Assembly (NCBI RefSeq): GCF_002160755.1
Contig: NZ_NFLE01000005.1
Span: forward strand, 83,022 to 147,021
From: Lachnoclostridium sp. An14
GTDB taxonomy: Bacteria; Bacillota; Clostridia; Lachnospirales; Lachnospiraceae
DNA: 64,000 nucleotides
Direction: 5' to 3'
Part shown: positions 15,752 to 24,060 of the stretch, in pieces
How positions within the stretch are numbered: position 1 is the stretch's first letter
Layout of the letters: each line of letters starts with the position of its first letter
The notes under the pieces: generated by a model
Database searches by the model: none
What the model was told of the DNA's origin: nothing
Seen by the model: only the letters and a program-made list of their open reading frames with translations
Position numbers and translations under genes: made by a program

Positions 15752-16273
15752 ATGGAACAAGAAAAAAATAATAAGGATTTTGACAGCATGAAGTATTTGA
15801 AATCTGGAGAACGGGTCAGCATTGTTCAGATTCAAATGAAAAGAACAGGTAAGAGCTTGTGCGGGGTTGGACCTCTTAACAGTCCTGCAGCAGTAAAGGA
15901 TATGGTACAGCCTATTTTTGATATGTCGGATCGGGAAGTCTTTGCCGTCCTCTCTCTGGATGCAAAATTACTTCCTGTTGCGTTTGAAGTGGTAGCGGTT
16001 GGGGGAATCGACCGTTGTATTGTGGATGTACCGAATATCTTTAAACATGCCATTTTAAGTAACGCCTCCCACGTTTTGTGTATCCATAACCATCCATCGG
16101 GGGACCCAACTCCCAGTACGGAGGATTTACAAATCACCAAACGGATAAAACTTGCCGGAGATTTACTGGGCATCTCCCTGATCGATCACATAGTCATAGG
16201 TGCGGACACTTATTACAGCTTTAAAGAACGGGGTGGTTTGAAGTTTCAGGATCAGGAAAGTGAGGCAGCATGA
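15752..16273 (+). CDS. RadC-like JAB/MPN domain protein
   Basis: 173 residues with a JAB/MPN metalloprotease-like fold. The motif HNHPSGDPTPST (His112, His114, Asp/Ser downstream) matches the RadC-family metal site. Unlike chromosomal RadC it lacks the N-terminal helix-hairpin-helix, which is usual for mobile-element copies. The role of RadC-like JAB proteins on elements is uncertain; DNA repair or recombination and anti-restriction have been suggested. AGGAGG precedes ATG 15752, and the stop overlaps the next start (ATGA). Confidence 0.85.
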   Translation: MEQEKNNKDFDSMKYLKSGERVSIVQIQMKRTGKSLCGVGPLNSPAAVKDMVQPIFDMSDREVFAVLSLDAKLLPVAFEVVAVGGIDRCIVDVPNIFKHAILSNASHVLCIHNHPSGDPTPSTEDLQITKRIKLAGDLLGISLIDHIVIGADTYYSFKERGGLKFQDQESEAA

Positions 16274-16857
16274 TTATCGCATATAAAGCATTTGATCTGG
16301 ATTTATCCTGCACATCCGGCGGTCACCGGTTTCAGTACAAAACAGGTATCTGGAATCAGGAACCGGCGGCGGACTGTAGAAAAAGAGGATTCCATTGTGC
16401 AGAAAATCCCTTAGATTGTCTGTCCTATTATAGATGCTGGGAACATGCTGTTTACTATATGGTTCTGGCTGATGGGGATATTGACGAAGACGGACAGGAC
16501 AGTAAAATTTCCTGTACCAGATTAAAGCTGGTAAAGCAGCTGAATCTGGAAGAATTTATTGCCCACAGTCTTCGTTATTTGATGGAGCATCCAAAAAGCA
16601 AAGAACACTACCTCGTCAGCCATGACAAAGGGGAGGCCCGGAATGGATTTGCCATTGTCCGAGGCAAAGAACCATATGCCTGCGGCCGACTTGGAGATGT
16701 TCTGGGATTGGCAAAAGAAGAGATCGGAAGTAATGAAATTTCAGAAATTGGACTTTTCGTAGTAGATGGGAAAGAAATTCTGCCTGACATTTGGTATGAC
16801 GTAACAGGGAAAGAAATAGGAGGCTGTGAAGAAAATGAAGAAAAAATATCTGCTTAA
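16270..16857 (+). CDS. Hypothetical protein with GFHCAENP motif (DUF7666-like)
   Basis: 195 residues, coupled to the RadC gene by an ATGA overlap and overlapping the PcfJ-like gene by 23 bases. The segment MIIAYKAFD followed by RGFHCAENPLDCLSYY resembles a domain found in phage and element proteins (DUF7666-like, from memory). No catalytic residues can be named. The tight coupling suggests the product works with RadC/PcfJ-type proteins. Confidence 0.6.
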   Translation: MIIAYKAFDLDLSCTSGGHRFQYKTGIWNQEPAADCRKRGFHCAENPLDCLSYYRCWEHAVYYMVLADGDIDEDGQDSKISCTRLKLVKQLNLEEFIAHSLRYLMEHPKSKEHYLVSHDKGEARNGFAIVRGKEPYACGRLGDVLGLAKEEIGSNEISEIGLFVVDGKEILPDIWYDVTGKEIGGCEENEEKISA

Positions 16858-19045
16858 TAAATATCCGCTGATGGCCGATGCACGGATGATAAAAGAAGCC
16901 GGGCAGGATATTCCCAAACAGGAAAAAATGTATCGCACGGTCAAAGAAACATATAAAAATGACATCCATATAAACTGCCAGATAAAAGAGGGCATTCTCA
17001 TGGTGGGATTTTATTATACGAGAGATCTTCGTCTTGGGGCACCTCATCCCGCATTTCTGCTCCTGATTGATCAGGAAAATATAACATATTCCACATGGGA
17101 CATCCCGGCGGAATGCTGGAGGAGTGCAAGTGTACGAAATCTGCCGTGGCAGGGCGGTTTTTATGGAAAAAAATTTGCTGTGGACGACCAAAGCAATCAG
17201 ATGCTGAAAGATTATCTGAATGTCTCAAAGGACGGATTAGATGGAATCCTGTTGTATCAGGAAAGTGTAATGGAAAAGAGGCTGGAGAAACGACATAAGA
17301 AGGAGACGGATGCATGGGACAAAGAACTGGCTGAAATCCGTCCACTCCCAAAAGACTGGACGGCCTGGGCTGATCGTCATGGGATGCATCAGCATTATCT
17401 TTTTTATGAATATTCCAGAAAGAAGCAGCAGGAAGGCTATTGTACCTGGTGCAGGAAAATGGTCCCTATTAAGGGGAAGCCAAAACATAACCGAATCGGG
17501 CGATGCTGCCAATGCGGACATGAGATTCAGTACAAAGCCAGAGGAAAAGCCGGCCGGTTTCATACGAAGGTTGAAACGGCATACATCCTTCAGCCTTGCG
17601 GTGAACGGATTGTTTTGCGGCAGTTCAAACTCCAACATTGGTATTATCCGAGGGAATATGAAAATCCGGAGTGCAGATATTTTGAGGAGCGCAGGGTACT
17701 TTATGATCAAAGCTGGAATGCTGAGGAATATTATTTTGGTGATTATAAGAGAAGGGAATACCGTTGGATCAAAGGATTCCGCACCTACAGCTGGTTTTGC
17801 AATTCAGAAGATCTTTTCCGTGATTACAGAGGAGAAGTCTACAAAAGAAATCTGCCGGCCTTGGAAAAACATCCAATAGGCAGAACCGGGCTGGTATCTA
17901 TGTGTCGATACTCTGATAAAGTTCAACCGGATGTTTACCTCAGAAGATGGAAAGACCATCCATATTTGGAACAGGTGACAAAAGCAGGCCTTTATGGCCT
18001 GGCCAATTCCATACTGGAGAGAAATACTTTTAAGTTTACACCATCTAAAGAGTTGGCAAAATCGCTTGAGATAGACAGAGGAAGGATGCGGAGGCTCAGG
18101 GAAAACAAGGGAAATCACCTGTATCTGGCATGGTTAAAGTACGAGGACACCATAGGAAGCGGCATTCCGGATATTATGATTTCATGGTTTCAGAAACAGG
18201 ATATTTCTGTGGATGACTTGAAATTCATTCTGGACCGCATGACCCCAAAGCGGATTTACCACTACTTAAGTAAACAGAGTCTGATAGCCGGACGTCCTCC
18301 AAAAGAACTGATTTCCACCTGGCAGGATTATTTAACCATGGCGGAATCATTAAGCCTGGATACGATGGAGGAAATCTTTTTCAAGCCAAAGGATTTGAAA
18401 ACCAGCCACAACAATATGATTGCGAAGCTGGGAGGCGTGGACACGGCAAAATGGATTCAGAGTATTATGAGAAAATATCCAGACGTAGACCGGATCTGCC
18501 AGTCGATTAAGGAACGGTATCGCTTTGAAGATAAGCGGTATCGGATTGTCGTTCCTGATGGTGTCCGGGATATCGTTGTAGAGGGAGAGCGGCTGGATCT
18601 TTGTACGAGTTGGAGCGAACATTACTTTAGCCGGATTGAAAGGCAGGAATCCTATATTGTTTTTTTGCGAAAGAAAGAAAAACCGGAGGAACCTTTTTAC
18701 CTGATTGAAGTTGAACCGGGAGGGTCAGTCCGTCAGAAACGAACCACAGGAGATGAACAGACACCCGAACTTGCAGATGCAGAGCCCTTCCTAAAAAAAT
18801 GGCAGCAGCATATTTTAAAGAATTTAACCGAGGAAGAGAAGCATTTAGCCCAGATCAGTGTAAGACTCCGCAATGAGGAATTTAAAGAGCTCCGCAAAAA
18901 ACAGTCCAAAATATGGAATGGAAGCCTTCGTGGGCAGCTCCTGGCCGATGTCCTGGAAGCTGATCTGATGGAAGCCGTTCTGTGCGCAGAAGAGACAGAG
19001 AATTGCTCAGAGGATACGCTGTCTGTTAATAGGAAAGCTGCATAA
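16835..19045 (+). CDS. PcfJ-like protein
   Basis: 736 residues from ATG 16835; AGGAGG (16818-16823) is too close to the GTG at 16826. It resembles PcfJ-like proteins of enterococcal pCF10-type and related conjugative elements. It has a zinc-finger-like CTWC ... CCQCGH region near residues 200-230, a central helical domain, and the typical C-terminal block with TSWSEHYFSRI followed by a YLIEVEP segment. PcfJ's function is not firmly known. It stands three genes after the PcfK-like gene, an order seen on many elements. Confidence 0.8.
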   Translation: MKKKYLLNKYPLMADARMIKEAGQDIPKQEKMYRTVKETYKNDIHINCQIKEGILMVGFYYTRDLRLGAPHPAFLLLIDQENITYSTWDIPAECWRSASVRNLPWQGGFYGKKFAVDDQSNQMLKDYLNVSKDGLDGILLYQESVMEKRLEKRHKKETDAWDKELAEIRPLPKDWTAWADRHGMHQHYLFYEYSRKKQQEGYCTWCRKMVPIKGKPKHNRIGRCCQCGHEIQYKARGKAGRFHTKVETAYILQPCGERIVLRQFKLQHWYYPREYENPECRYFEERRVLYDQSWNAEEYYFGDYKRREYRWIKGFRTYSWFCNSEDLFRDYRGEVYKRNLPALEKHPIGRTGLVSMCRYSDKVQPDVYLRRWKDHPYLEQVTKAGLYGLANSILERNTFKFTPSKELAKSLEIDRGRMRRLRENKGNHLYLAWLKYEDTIGSGIPDIMISWFQKQDISVDDLKFILDRMTPKRIYHYLSKQSLIAGRPPKELISTWQDYLTMAESLSLDTMEEIFFKPKDLKTSHNNMIAKLGGVDTAKWIQSIMRKYPDVDRICQSIKERYRFEDKRYRIVVPDGVRDIVVEGERLDLCTSWSEHYFSRIERQESYIVFLRKKEKPEEPFYLIEVEPGGSVRQKRTTGDEQTPELADAEPFLKKWQQHILKNLTEEEKHLAQISVRLRNEEFKELRKKQSKIWNGSLRGQLLADVLEADLMEAVLCAEETENCSEDTLSVNRKAA

Positions 19046-19065
19046 GAAAAGGAGGGAAAGTGCCC

Positions 19066-19512
19066 ATGGAATTTTATGAAACAATAATAGGAAAACGTTT
19101 TTTTGAACACCAGCTTCCCAGATTGCTGGATACGCTGGAACGGATTGGGAACACTTTAGAAAACCTGCAGAATGTTTCTTTTATCCAGCCTTTTTCAGCT
19201 GCTTTTACGACAGAAAGCCAGGAAGAGGAACTGCTTGCTCTGCTGTATGACAGGGTATTGAAAAGCAACGGTTTTTCGAAAGCAACCCGTCTCGCAAAAG
19301 GCAGGCAAGAGACTCTTTCTGCCCTGGGAAAATTAGAAAAAACATTGTCAAAGGAGCAATGGAATCTTTTCCTTCAATATAATGCTGCCGTTAATCTGCA
19401 CAGCTCGGAGGAAAGCCAGGAAATGTTCCGTCAGGGATATGGTACGGCAATACGGCTTATGGCAGTTGGTCTTTTAACAAATGAAAACAAGGAAAACGGT
19501 AAGAAAGGGTAA
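19066..19512 (+). CDS. DUF6809-like small helical protein
   Basis: 148 residues from ATG 19066 (AAGGAGGG nine bases upstream; the GTG at 19060 is too near). All-helical, ending in FRQGYGTAIRLMAVGLL. This tail is shared with the smaller protein encoded at 19890 (YVQGFMTGMRLAVEALY), so the two are distant paralogues. It resembles DUF6809 proteins of Lachnospiraceae elements; function unknown. Confidence 0.6.
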   Translation: MEFYETIIGKRFFEHQLPRLLDTLERIGNTLENLQNVSFIQPFSAAFTTESQEEELLALLYDRVLKSNGFSKATRLAKGRQETLSALGKLEKTLSKEQWNLFLQYNAAVNLHSSEESQEMFRQGYGTAIRLMAVGLLTNENKENGKKG

Positions 19513-19518
19513 TGCATT

Positions 19519-19893
19519 ATGACAAAGTCTTTGATTCTGGAAAAGTATGGGAAGTCCATCCCGGTGAGGCTTCAGGTTCGCTCCTATTTGAATGGAAATC
19601 TCGCTATTCAGATGATAACCTGCGAAGATGGCGAACCATGGAATACCTTAACGGTAAATCTGGGTGGAAAGTGTAAAAAGGACTGTGCATTTATAGATAC
19701 CAATAATAACGGCGATAGTATTCTGCCCTGGCTGGTGCGAAATGGACTGGCTGTGCCGACCGGTGTGCTGGGCCGAAGCGGTTACTGCGTTTATCCGGAA
19801 TTTCGCTTTCGGGACAGTGCATTAAAAGAGGCAGATCCGGATGGGTATGAAAATTATCTAGAAATCTTGCAGGCTACGGGGGCGAGAAAATGA
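19519..19893 (+). CDS. DUF4313-like protein
   Basis: 124 residues, mostly beta, with the segment WNTLTVNLGGKCKKDCAFID followed by TNNNGD and FRFRDSALKEADP. This resembles DUF4313 proteins found on Firmicute mobile elements. It begins six bases after the DUF6809-like gene and overlaps the next start by four bases (ATGA), forming a three-gene unit. Function unknown. Confidence 0.65.
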   Translation: MTKSLILEKYGKSIPVRLQVRSYLNGNLAIQMITCEDGEPWNTLTVNLGGKCKKDCAFIDTNNNGDSILPWLVRNGLAVPTGVLGRSGYCVYPEFRFRDSALKEADPDGYENYLEILQATGARK

Positions 19894-20168
19894 ATAAAGA
19901 AACTATTTTAAAATTATATCGGGGGGACTCTTTATTTCAGGAACTCCCAGAAGAATTCAATGCTAGAGGGAAAGAACTTTTATATGAATTGGTTCACTGT
20001 CAGGAACGTATGCGAAATTTAATTCCGATAGAACATAGAGAAGAATTTTATCAAATGTGTGAAAACCACTGTTTGCTGGATACGCAGATGGCAGAGGAAA
20101 CCTATGTACAGGGATTTATGACAGGGATGCGTCTGGCGGTAGAGGCATTATATGAGGATAAAATTTGA
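19890..20168 (+). CDS. DUF6809-like small helical protein, second copy
   Basis: 92 residues, translationally coupled to the DUF4313-like gene by an ATGA overlap. The C-terminal helix with GFMTGMRLAVEAL matches the end of the protein at 19066. It is the last gene before the recombination module. After the stop the sequence becomes AT-rich with no clear terminator. Confidence 0.6.
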   Translation: MNKETILKLYRGDSLFQELPEEFNARGKELLYELVHCQERMRNLIPIEHREEFYQMCENHCLLDTQMAEETYVQGFMTGMRLAVEALYEDKI

Positions 20169-20325
20169 TAAAATTTCAAAAATATCTCATATATTTCTCA
20201 AATTCCCTTTAACAGCCGCTATTTATTATTATGAAAGGCCTTTAAAGCATATGTACATTGACAACTGAATACTAAGATTTAATATGCGGGATTAAAAAAT
20301 ATTGAAAACAGGTTAAAGATTCCTT

Positions 20326-20352
20326 CACTTCTGGACATTATGTCCAGAAGTG
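20326..20352. promoter_or_regulatory. 27-bp perfect palindrome before the excisionase gene
   Basis: Thirteen bases (CACTTCTGGACAT) are followed by one base and the exact inverse complement, ending 27 bases before the excisionase ATG. No T-run follows, so it is more likely an operator or a hairpin around the ribosome binding site (AGGAGG at about 20365) than a terminator. It could time excision. Confidence 0.6.
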
Positions 20353-20379
20353 GGATTAAAAGTAGAGGAGGATAAAATT

Positions 20380-20574
20380 ATGCAGAGAAACGCAAAAGCA
20401 ATTAACAAAAAACGGCTTGTCAGATATAAGGACGGCGCCGAAATGTATAGTATGGGCATGAATAAATTTCAAACGCTTGCAAAAGACGCGGGAGCTACTT
20501 TAAAAATTGACCGATTGGTTTTGGTTGATTTAGACGTATTTGACGAATATCTTGAATCATTCCGTGTGAGATAA
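20380..20574 (+). CDS. xis: Excisionase (DUF6462 / Xis-like)
   Basis: 64 residues, basic, from ATG 20380 with AGGAGG nine bases upstream. The YKDGAEMYSMGMNKFQTLAK segment is a winged-helix/MerR-like DNA-binding fold of the kind used by Tn916-family excisionases. Small basic proteins of this family sit just before Tn916-type integrases and bend DNA during excision. The gene is preceded by the palindrome at 20326 and followed by the ribbon-helix-helix gene and integrase. Confidence 0.8.
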   Translation: MQRNAKAINKKRLVRYKDGAEMYSMGMNKFQTLAKDAGATLKIDRLVLVDLDVFDEYLESFRVR

Positions 20575-20617
20575 ATAGAGCAGGAATAAGGAAAAGGATT
20601 TGCATGAAAAATTGTGA

Positions 20618-20647
20618 TTGACTTACTGTTTAACCAAAAGGTATAAT
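20618..20647 (+). promoter_or_regulatory. Sigma-A promoter of the RHH-integrase unit
   Basis: TTGACT (20618-20623) and TATAAT (20642-20647) with an 18-bp spacer, 28 bases before the RHH start codon. Confidence 0.75.
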
Positions 20648-20675
20648 AGTCATGTAATGGATGGAGGTGCATAGG

Positions 20676-20858
20676 ATGGCGAGAACTGGGAGACCAAAAT
20701 CAGATAATCCTAAAAATAATTTTATTGGATTAAAGATGACTGCGGAGGAATCAGCGAAGCTTAGAAACTATGCCTCCAAACATGACATGACTATATCACA
20801 GGTGCTGCTAAGAGGGATTGATATGCAATACGAGTTGGATACAATCTCAGAACAGTAA
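20676..20858 (+). CDS. Ribbon-helix-helix (CopG/Arc-like) DNA-binding protein
   Basis: 60 residues from ATG 20676 (GGAGGT seven bases upstream). It begins with MARTGRPKSDNPK and the beta strand NFIGLKMTAEE typical of ribbon-helix-helix proteins, followed by KLRNYASKHDMTISQVLLRG. Such proteins are autorepressors or relaxosome accessory factors. Here it shares a strong promoter with the integrase, 34 bases downstream, so control of integrase expression is the likeliest role (inference). Confidence 0.72.
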   Translation: MARTGRPKSDNPKNNFIGLKMTAEESAKLRNYASKHDMTISQVLLRGIDMQYELDTISEQ

Positions 20859-20892
20859 CAAGTGCAAGCCCTTTCCTTGGAAAGGAGCGGAT

Positions 20893-22131
20893 ATGGCCGG
20901 TTCAAGGAAAGACAATAAGGGCAGAGTATTAAGAAAAGGCGAAACGCAGCGTAGTTGTGATAATAAATACGTATATACCTATACAGATCCGGAAGGAAAA
21001 CGGCGAAGCATCTACTCCAAAGACATTCTGGAACTGCGGAAACGGGAAACTCAACTTATCCGGGACCAGCTCGATGGTTTAGATACATATACGGCGGGGA
21101 CTGCGACAATTAATTTTGTTTTTGACAGATATATGTCAACAAAGTCGGAACTTCGAGATACGACCAGGCAGAACTACATATATATGTATAATCATTTTGT
21201 AAGAGATGGGTTCGGAAAAAAGAAAATTGCGGCCGTAAAATATTCAGATGTATTGCAGTTTTATCAAACCTTGTTAAAGGATAAAAACTTACAGCTTAAT
21301 ACATTGGATACAATCCATACGGTGTTGCACCCGACATTTCAATTGGCAGTGAAGGATAATGTTATTCGAATAAATCCGAGTGATGGAGTGATGAAACAAG
21401 TGAAGAAATTACCAGGAAAAAATCATGGAGTAAGACATGCTTTGACACCAGAACAGCAAAAAGCCTTTATGGATTATATAGAAAATAGTATAACGTATAA
21501 TCACTGGTCATCTATTTTTAAGTTTTTGCTTGGTACAGGGTGTCGTATAGGCGAAGCGATAGGAATTCGATGGGAAGATCTGGATTTCGAAAAGCGTTTG
21601 ATTAGTATTAATCACAGCTTAATTTATTACAGCACGAGGTACAAAGACCATCCGATGTGTACCTTTGCAATATCATTGCCGAAAACAGAAGCAGGCATCC
21701 GAACGATTCCTATGATGGATATTGTTTATGAGGCATTGCAGCAGGAATATGCCGAACAGCAGGAAAATGGATTTAGTGATGTAGAAATTGATGGTATGAG
21801 CGGATTTGTGTTTACAAATCGTTTTGGCAATGTTCATAATCCACAAACGATTAACAGGACGATTAAACGCATATATGAAGCTCACAATGCGGAAGAAATT
21901 GTTAAAGCGGCAAAAGAGCATCGAGAGCCAATTTTAATACCACACTTTTCTTGCCATCATTTAAGGCATACGTTTTGTTCTAGGCTTTGTGAATGTGAAA
22001 CAAACCTGAAGGTACTACAGACAATTATGGGTCATGCTAATATTGAGACAACGATGGATATTTATGCGGAGGTAACTAATAAGAAAAAAATGGAGGCAAT
22101 GGAGAATTTATCCAGATTGGATATATTTTAG
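20893..22131 (+). CDS. int: Tn916-type tyrosine recombinase / integrase
   Basis: 412 residues from ATG 20893 (AAAGGAG five bases upstream). Residues ~15-60 form the AP2-like arm-binding domain (YTYTDPEGKRRSIYSKDILE), ~70-170 the SAM-like core-binding domain, and ~190-400 the catalytic domain. The catalytic residues are present: Arg218 (GCRIGEA), His355/Arg358 (HHLRH), His381 (GHA) and the nucleophile Tyr391 (DIYAE). It catalyses integration and excision with the Xis-like protein. It is the last gene of the element and faces the metG remnant 172 bases away, as expected for a Tn916-like end. Confidence 0.93.
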   Translation: MAGSRKDNKGRVLRKGETQRSCDNKYVYTYTDPEGKRRSIYSKDILELRKRETQLIRDQLDGLDTYTAGTATINFVFDRYMSTKSELRDTTRQNYIYMYNHFVRDGFGKKKIAAVKYSDVLQFYQTLLKDKNLQLNTLDTIHTVLHPTFQLAVKDNVIRINPSDGVMKQVKKLPGKNHGVRHALTPEQQKAFMDYIENSITYNHWSSIFKFLLGTGCRIGEAIGIRWEDLDFEKRLISINHSLIYYSTRYKDHPMCTFAISLPKTEAGIRTIPMMDIVYEALQQEYAEQQENGFSDVEIDGMSGFVFTNRFGNVHNPQTINRTIKRIYEAHNAEEIVKAAKEHREPILIPHFSCHHLRHTFCSRLCECETNLKVLQTIMGHANIETTMDIYAEVTNKKKMEAMENLSRLDIF

Positions 22132-22161
22132 AAAAAGCCCCATTTGTTATGATTTTATGCG

Positions 22162-22197
22162 TACGACAAATTTTGAAGAGTACGACAGTGATACGAC
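22162..22197 (+). repeat. Three TACGAC repeats, probable integrase arm-binding sites
   Basis: TACGAC occurs at 22162, 22181 and 22192 in the same direction between the integrase stop and the element end, with similar flanking bases (CGACAAATT, CGACAGTG, CGACGAATT). Short direct repeats in this position are the arm-type (DR2) sites of Tn916-like integrases. Otherwise the 22,132-22,302 gap is AT-rich and without genes. Confidence 0.5.
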
Positions 22198-22302
22198 GAA
22201 TTGCAGAGATTTCAACGATTTTATAGGAAATTTGTAGTTGATATGAAAAGCTAAAAAAGTTGTTAATAACGAAAAAAGTGGTTTATGAAAATAAATTGAT
22301 GA

Positions 22303-22767
22303 TTATTCCCCACTCTCAAGAGTCTGGGCGGTTCTGACAGCCAGAAGAAGGCGGAGACGGCAGCGGCCCCTGCGGCAGCGCCGGAGACCATTGACTTCTC
22401 CAAGGTGAAGATCGAGCCGCTGTTTGAGGAGATGGTGGATTTTGAGACCTTCTCCAAGTCCGATTTCCGCGCCGTGAAGGTAAAGGACTGCGTGGCAGTG
22501 CCCAAATCCAAGAAACTGCTCCAGTTCACCTTAGACGACGGAACCGGCACGGACCGCACGATTTTAAGCGGAATTCACGAGTATTACGAGCCGGAGGAGC
22601 TGATCGGCAAAACCTGCATCGCCATCGTGAACCTGCCGCCGAGAAAGATGATGGGCATTGATTCCTGCGGAATGCTGATTTCTGCCGTACACGAGGAGGA
22701 CGGCCATGAGGGCCTGAATCTTCTCATGGTGGACAGCCGGATCCCGGCAGGTGCGAAGCTTTACTAG
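22303..22767 (+). pseudogene. metG: 3' part of methionyl-tRNA synthetase gene (C-terminal tRNA-binding domain), cut by the element
   Basis: The frame is open from 22303 to the TAG at 22765 with no proper start or ribosome binding site; the first possible start is GTG 22405. It encodes an Ala/Glu-rich linker and then the ~110-residue OB-fold tRNA-binding domain (FETFSKSDFRAVKVKDC, LPPRKMMGIDSCGMLISAV, IPAGAKLY), typical of the MetG C-terminus in clostridia. The catalytic and anticodon-binding parts are missing and should lie beyond the left end of the element. A free-standing Trbp111/CsaA-like protein is less likely because the linker and lack of start signals fit a cut gene. Confidence 0.82.
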
Positions 22768-22797
22768 GAGCCGGAAACGGACAGGTAAACCATAGAG

Positions 22798-22842
22798 AAA
22801 CGGACACTTTCCCAGAAACATACCGGGAAGGTGTCCGTTTTA
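22798..22842 (+). terminator. Intrinsic terminator after metG
   Basis: A perfect 16-bp stem (AAACGGACACTTTCCC at 22798-22813 with its inverse at 22825-22840) with an 11-base loop, ending in a T-run. Another hairpin (GCCGGCAG/CTGCCGG) lies near 22901-22925. Confidence 0.85.
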
Positions 22843-23019
22843 AATTGTTTTGATTTCATTTCAGATAGGGAAACGGGAAACGTGCTCCCTGGCCATTTGG
22901 CGCCGGCAGCTGTTTCCTGCCGGTTTATAAAAAGCTAATTTTATAAAAATTTTATTGGACATCCGGAAGGTGATCTGTTATTCTGGATAAAACCCCATCA
23001 GTTTTCCGCATTTCTGCAG

Positions 23020-23180
23020 TCCGGCGCGCGTGTTTGTCAAGCGCACACTTTTTCATGTCATAGGAAACTGCGTTCCCTATGACACAAAAGCCTCCGGCGG
23101 GAGGCGCACTCCGCGCAGAGGAATATGGCTGCTGACGCAGCCGCGCTCCGGCGCGCGTGTTTGCCAAGCGCACACTTTTT
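23020..23180 (+). repeat. Dispersed multi-hairpin repeat, copy A (with an extra terminal fragment)
   Basis: The hairpin at 23056-23084 (TGTCATAGG...CCTATGACA) starts a ~125-bp unit nearly identical to 54,526-54,652 (three to four differences). The last part of the unit (CCGGCGCG...GCGCACACTTTTT) also occurs alone just before it at 23020-23054. Inside are CCTCC/GGGAGG and GGCTGC-TGAC-GCAGCC stems. It lies between convergent metG and the gene ending at 23184, three bases from that stop. Confidence 0.8.
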
Positions 23181-23183
23181 CAA

Positions 23184-23864
23184 TTACAGTTCCTCGTAAA
23201 GTTTCCCGTAAATTTCCTCACTTAAGGCATCTACATAGGAAGGATCCGGCAGGTCGTGGTTTGTGACCAGAATATCCTGGATCAGCTCGAACCGTTTCAG
23301 GCTCAGTTCCTCCGGTGACAGTTCCTCCCGTTCCGCACCCAGTTCCCCGTCCAGCGTTTCCCCGGTGTAGGTACGCGAAAACCAGTCAATGATGTCTTTT
23401 GTGCGGGCCTCCTCCTCGTCCACCTGGGCGGCCACGGTTTTTACGGACTGAAAGGAACGGACAGCCACCAGCAGACAGCCTACGGCCATGGCAGTGGTCA
23501 TGCACTGCACGATCATCCGGGACGCCCCGGAGATGGAGACGTTTAAGATTCCGGTCCACAGCACCAGGGACGCGGCGGCCAGCGCGGCGCCTACCAGGGC
23601 GAAGGCCGCGGCGGAGGATTTCAGATCCTCCCGTTTCTGAGATTTCTTTACGTAGGCGTGGACGCGGGGCGTTTCCCGGGTGTTCCCTTCAGAGGCCGTG
23701 AGGGCGGCAGCCAGAGCCTGGGATTTTAGCTCCCCGGCCATTTCTTCCTCCTGCTTTTGGGCTGCCATGGCCTCCTCCCGGCTTGGGAAAAGCGGCCGGC
23801 CGCAGTCGGTGCACACCGTCACTCCCTCTACAAATTCCATATCACATTTTGGACAATAAGGCAT
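23184..23864 (-). CDS. Zinc-ribbon membrane protein
   Basis: 226 residues on the minus strand. It starts with a zinc ribbon (CPKCDMEFVEGVTVCTDCG), followed by a charged linker, two hydrophobic helices near residues ~88-110 and ~120-137, and an acidic helical C-terminal domain. A double CxxC N-terminus plus membrane anchor is common in Firmicute proteins of unknown function. The upstream 195-base gap separates it from divergent degV. No function can be assigned. Confidence 0.75.
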   Translation of the reverse strand: MPYCPKCDMEFVEGVTVCTDCGRPLFPSREEAMAAQKQEEEMAGELKSQALAAALTASEGNTRETPRVHAYVKKSQKREDLKSSAAAFALVGAALAAASLVLWTGILNVSISGASRMIVQCMTTAMAVGCLLVAVRSFQSVKTVAAQVDEEEARTKDIIDWFSRTYTGETLDGELGAEREELSPEELSLKRFELIQDILVTNHDLPDPSYVDALSEEIYGKLYEEL

Positions 23865-24060
23865 ATTGTTCTCCCCCTTTTCCGCTCCAATGAGCTGGTG
23901 TTCCCATTATACTCTGAAACCGGTGGGTTCGTCCATCCTATCTTCCTGTTTCTCCGGAATTTTACACTTCCCTTTTCTCAGGAAATAAGCTAAAATGAAA
24001 TTCAGGTATGCCCTTGACCGCCGCCGGCGTATGGGGCAGTTTACAGGAAGGAGAAGGGAA

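Larger units (their letters stand above)
1..22302. mobile_element. Integrative (probably conjugative) element, integrase-proximal part
   Basis: This stretch is more AT-rich than the DNA after about 22,310. It carries gene families found mostly on Lachnospiraceae integrative elements (PcfK-like, PcfJ-like, DUF5688, DUF6809, DUF4313, RadC/JAB) and ends with an excisionase, a ribbon-helix-helix protein and a Tn916-type integrase pointing at the chromosome. Immediately beyond lies a 5'-truncated metG, so the element sits inside that gene. No relaxase, coupling protein or type IV secretion gene is visible; they should lie to the left. The exact right boundary is inferred from the in-frame stop at 22300-22302 and the composition change; the core site cannot be defined without the other end. 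Confidence 0.85.

Noticed and set aside
20326..20352. Intrinsic terminator before xis
   Set aside because: No T-run follows the palindrome; the ribosome binding site does.
22950..23266. Reading frames on both strands through the repeat at 23,020-23,180
   Set aside because: They consist of repeat DNA, lack ribosome binding sites, and similar frames arise at every copy of the repeat.
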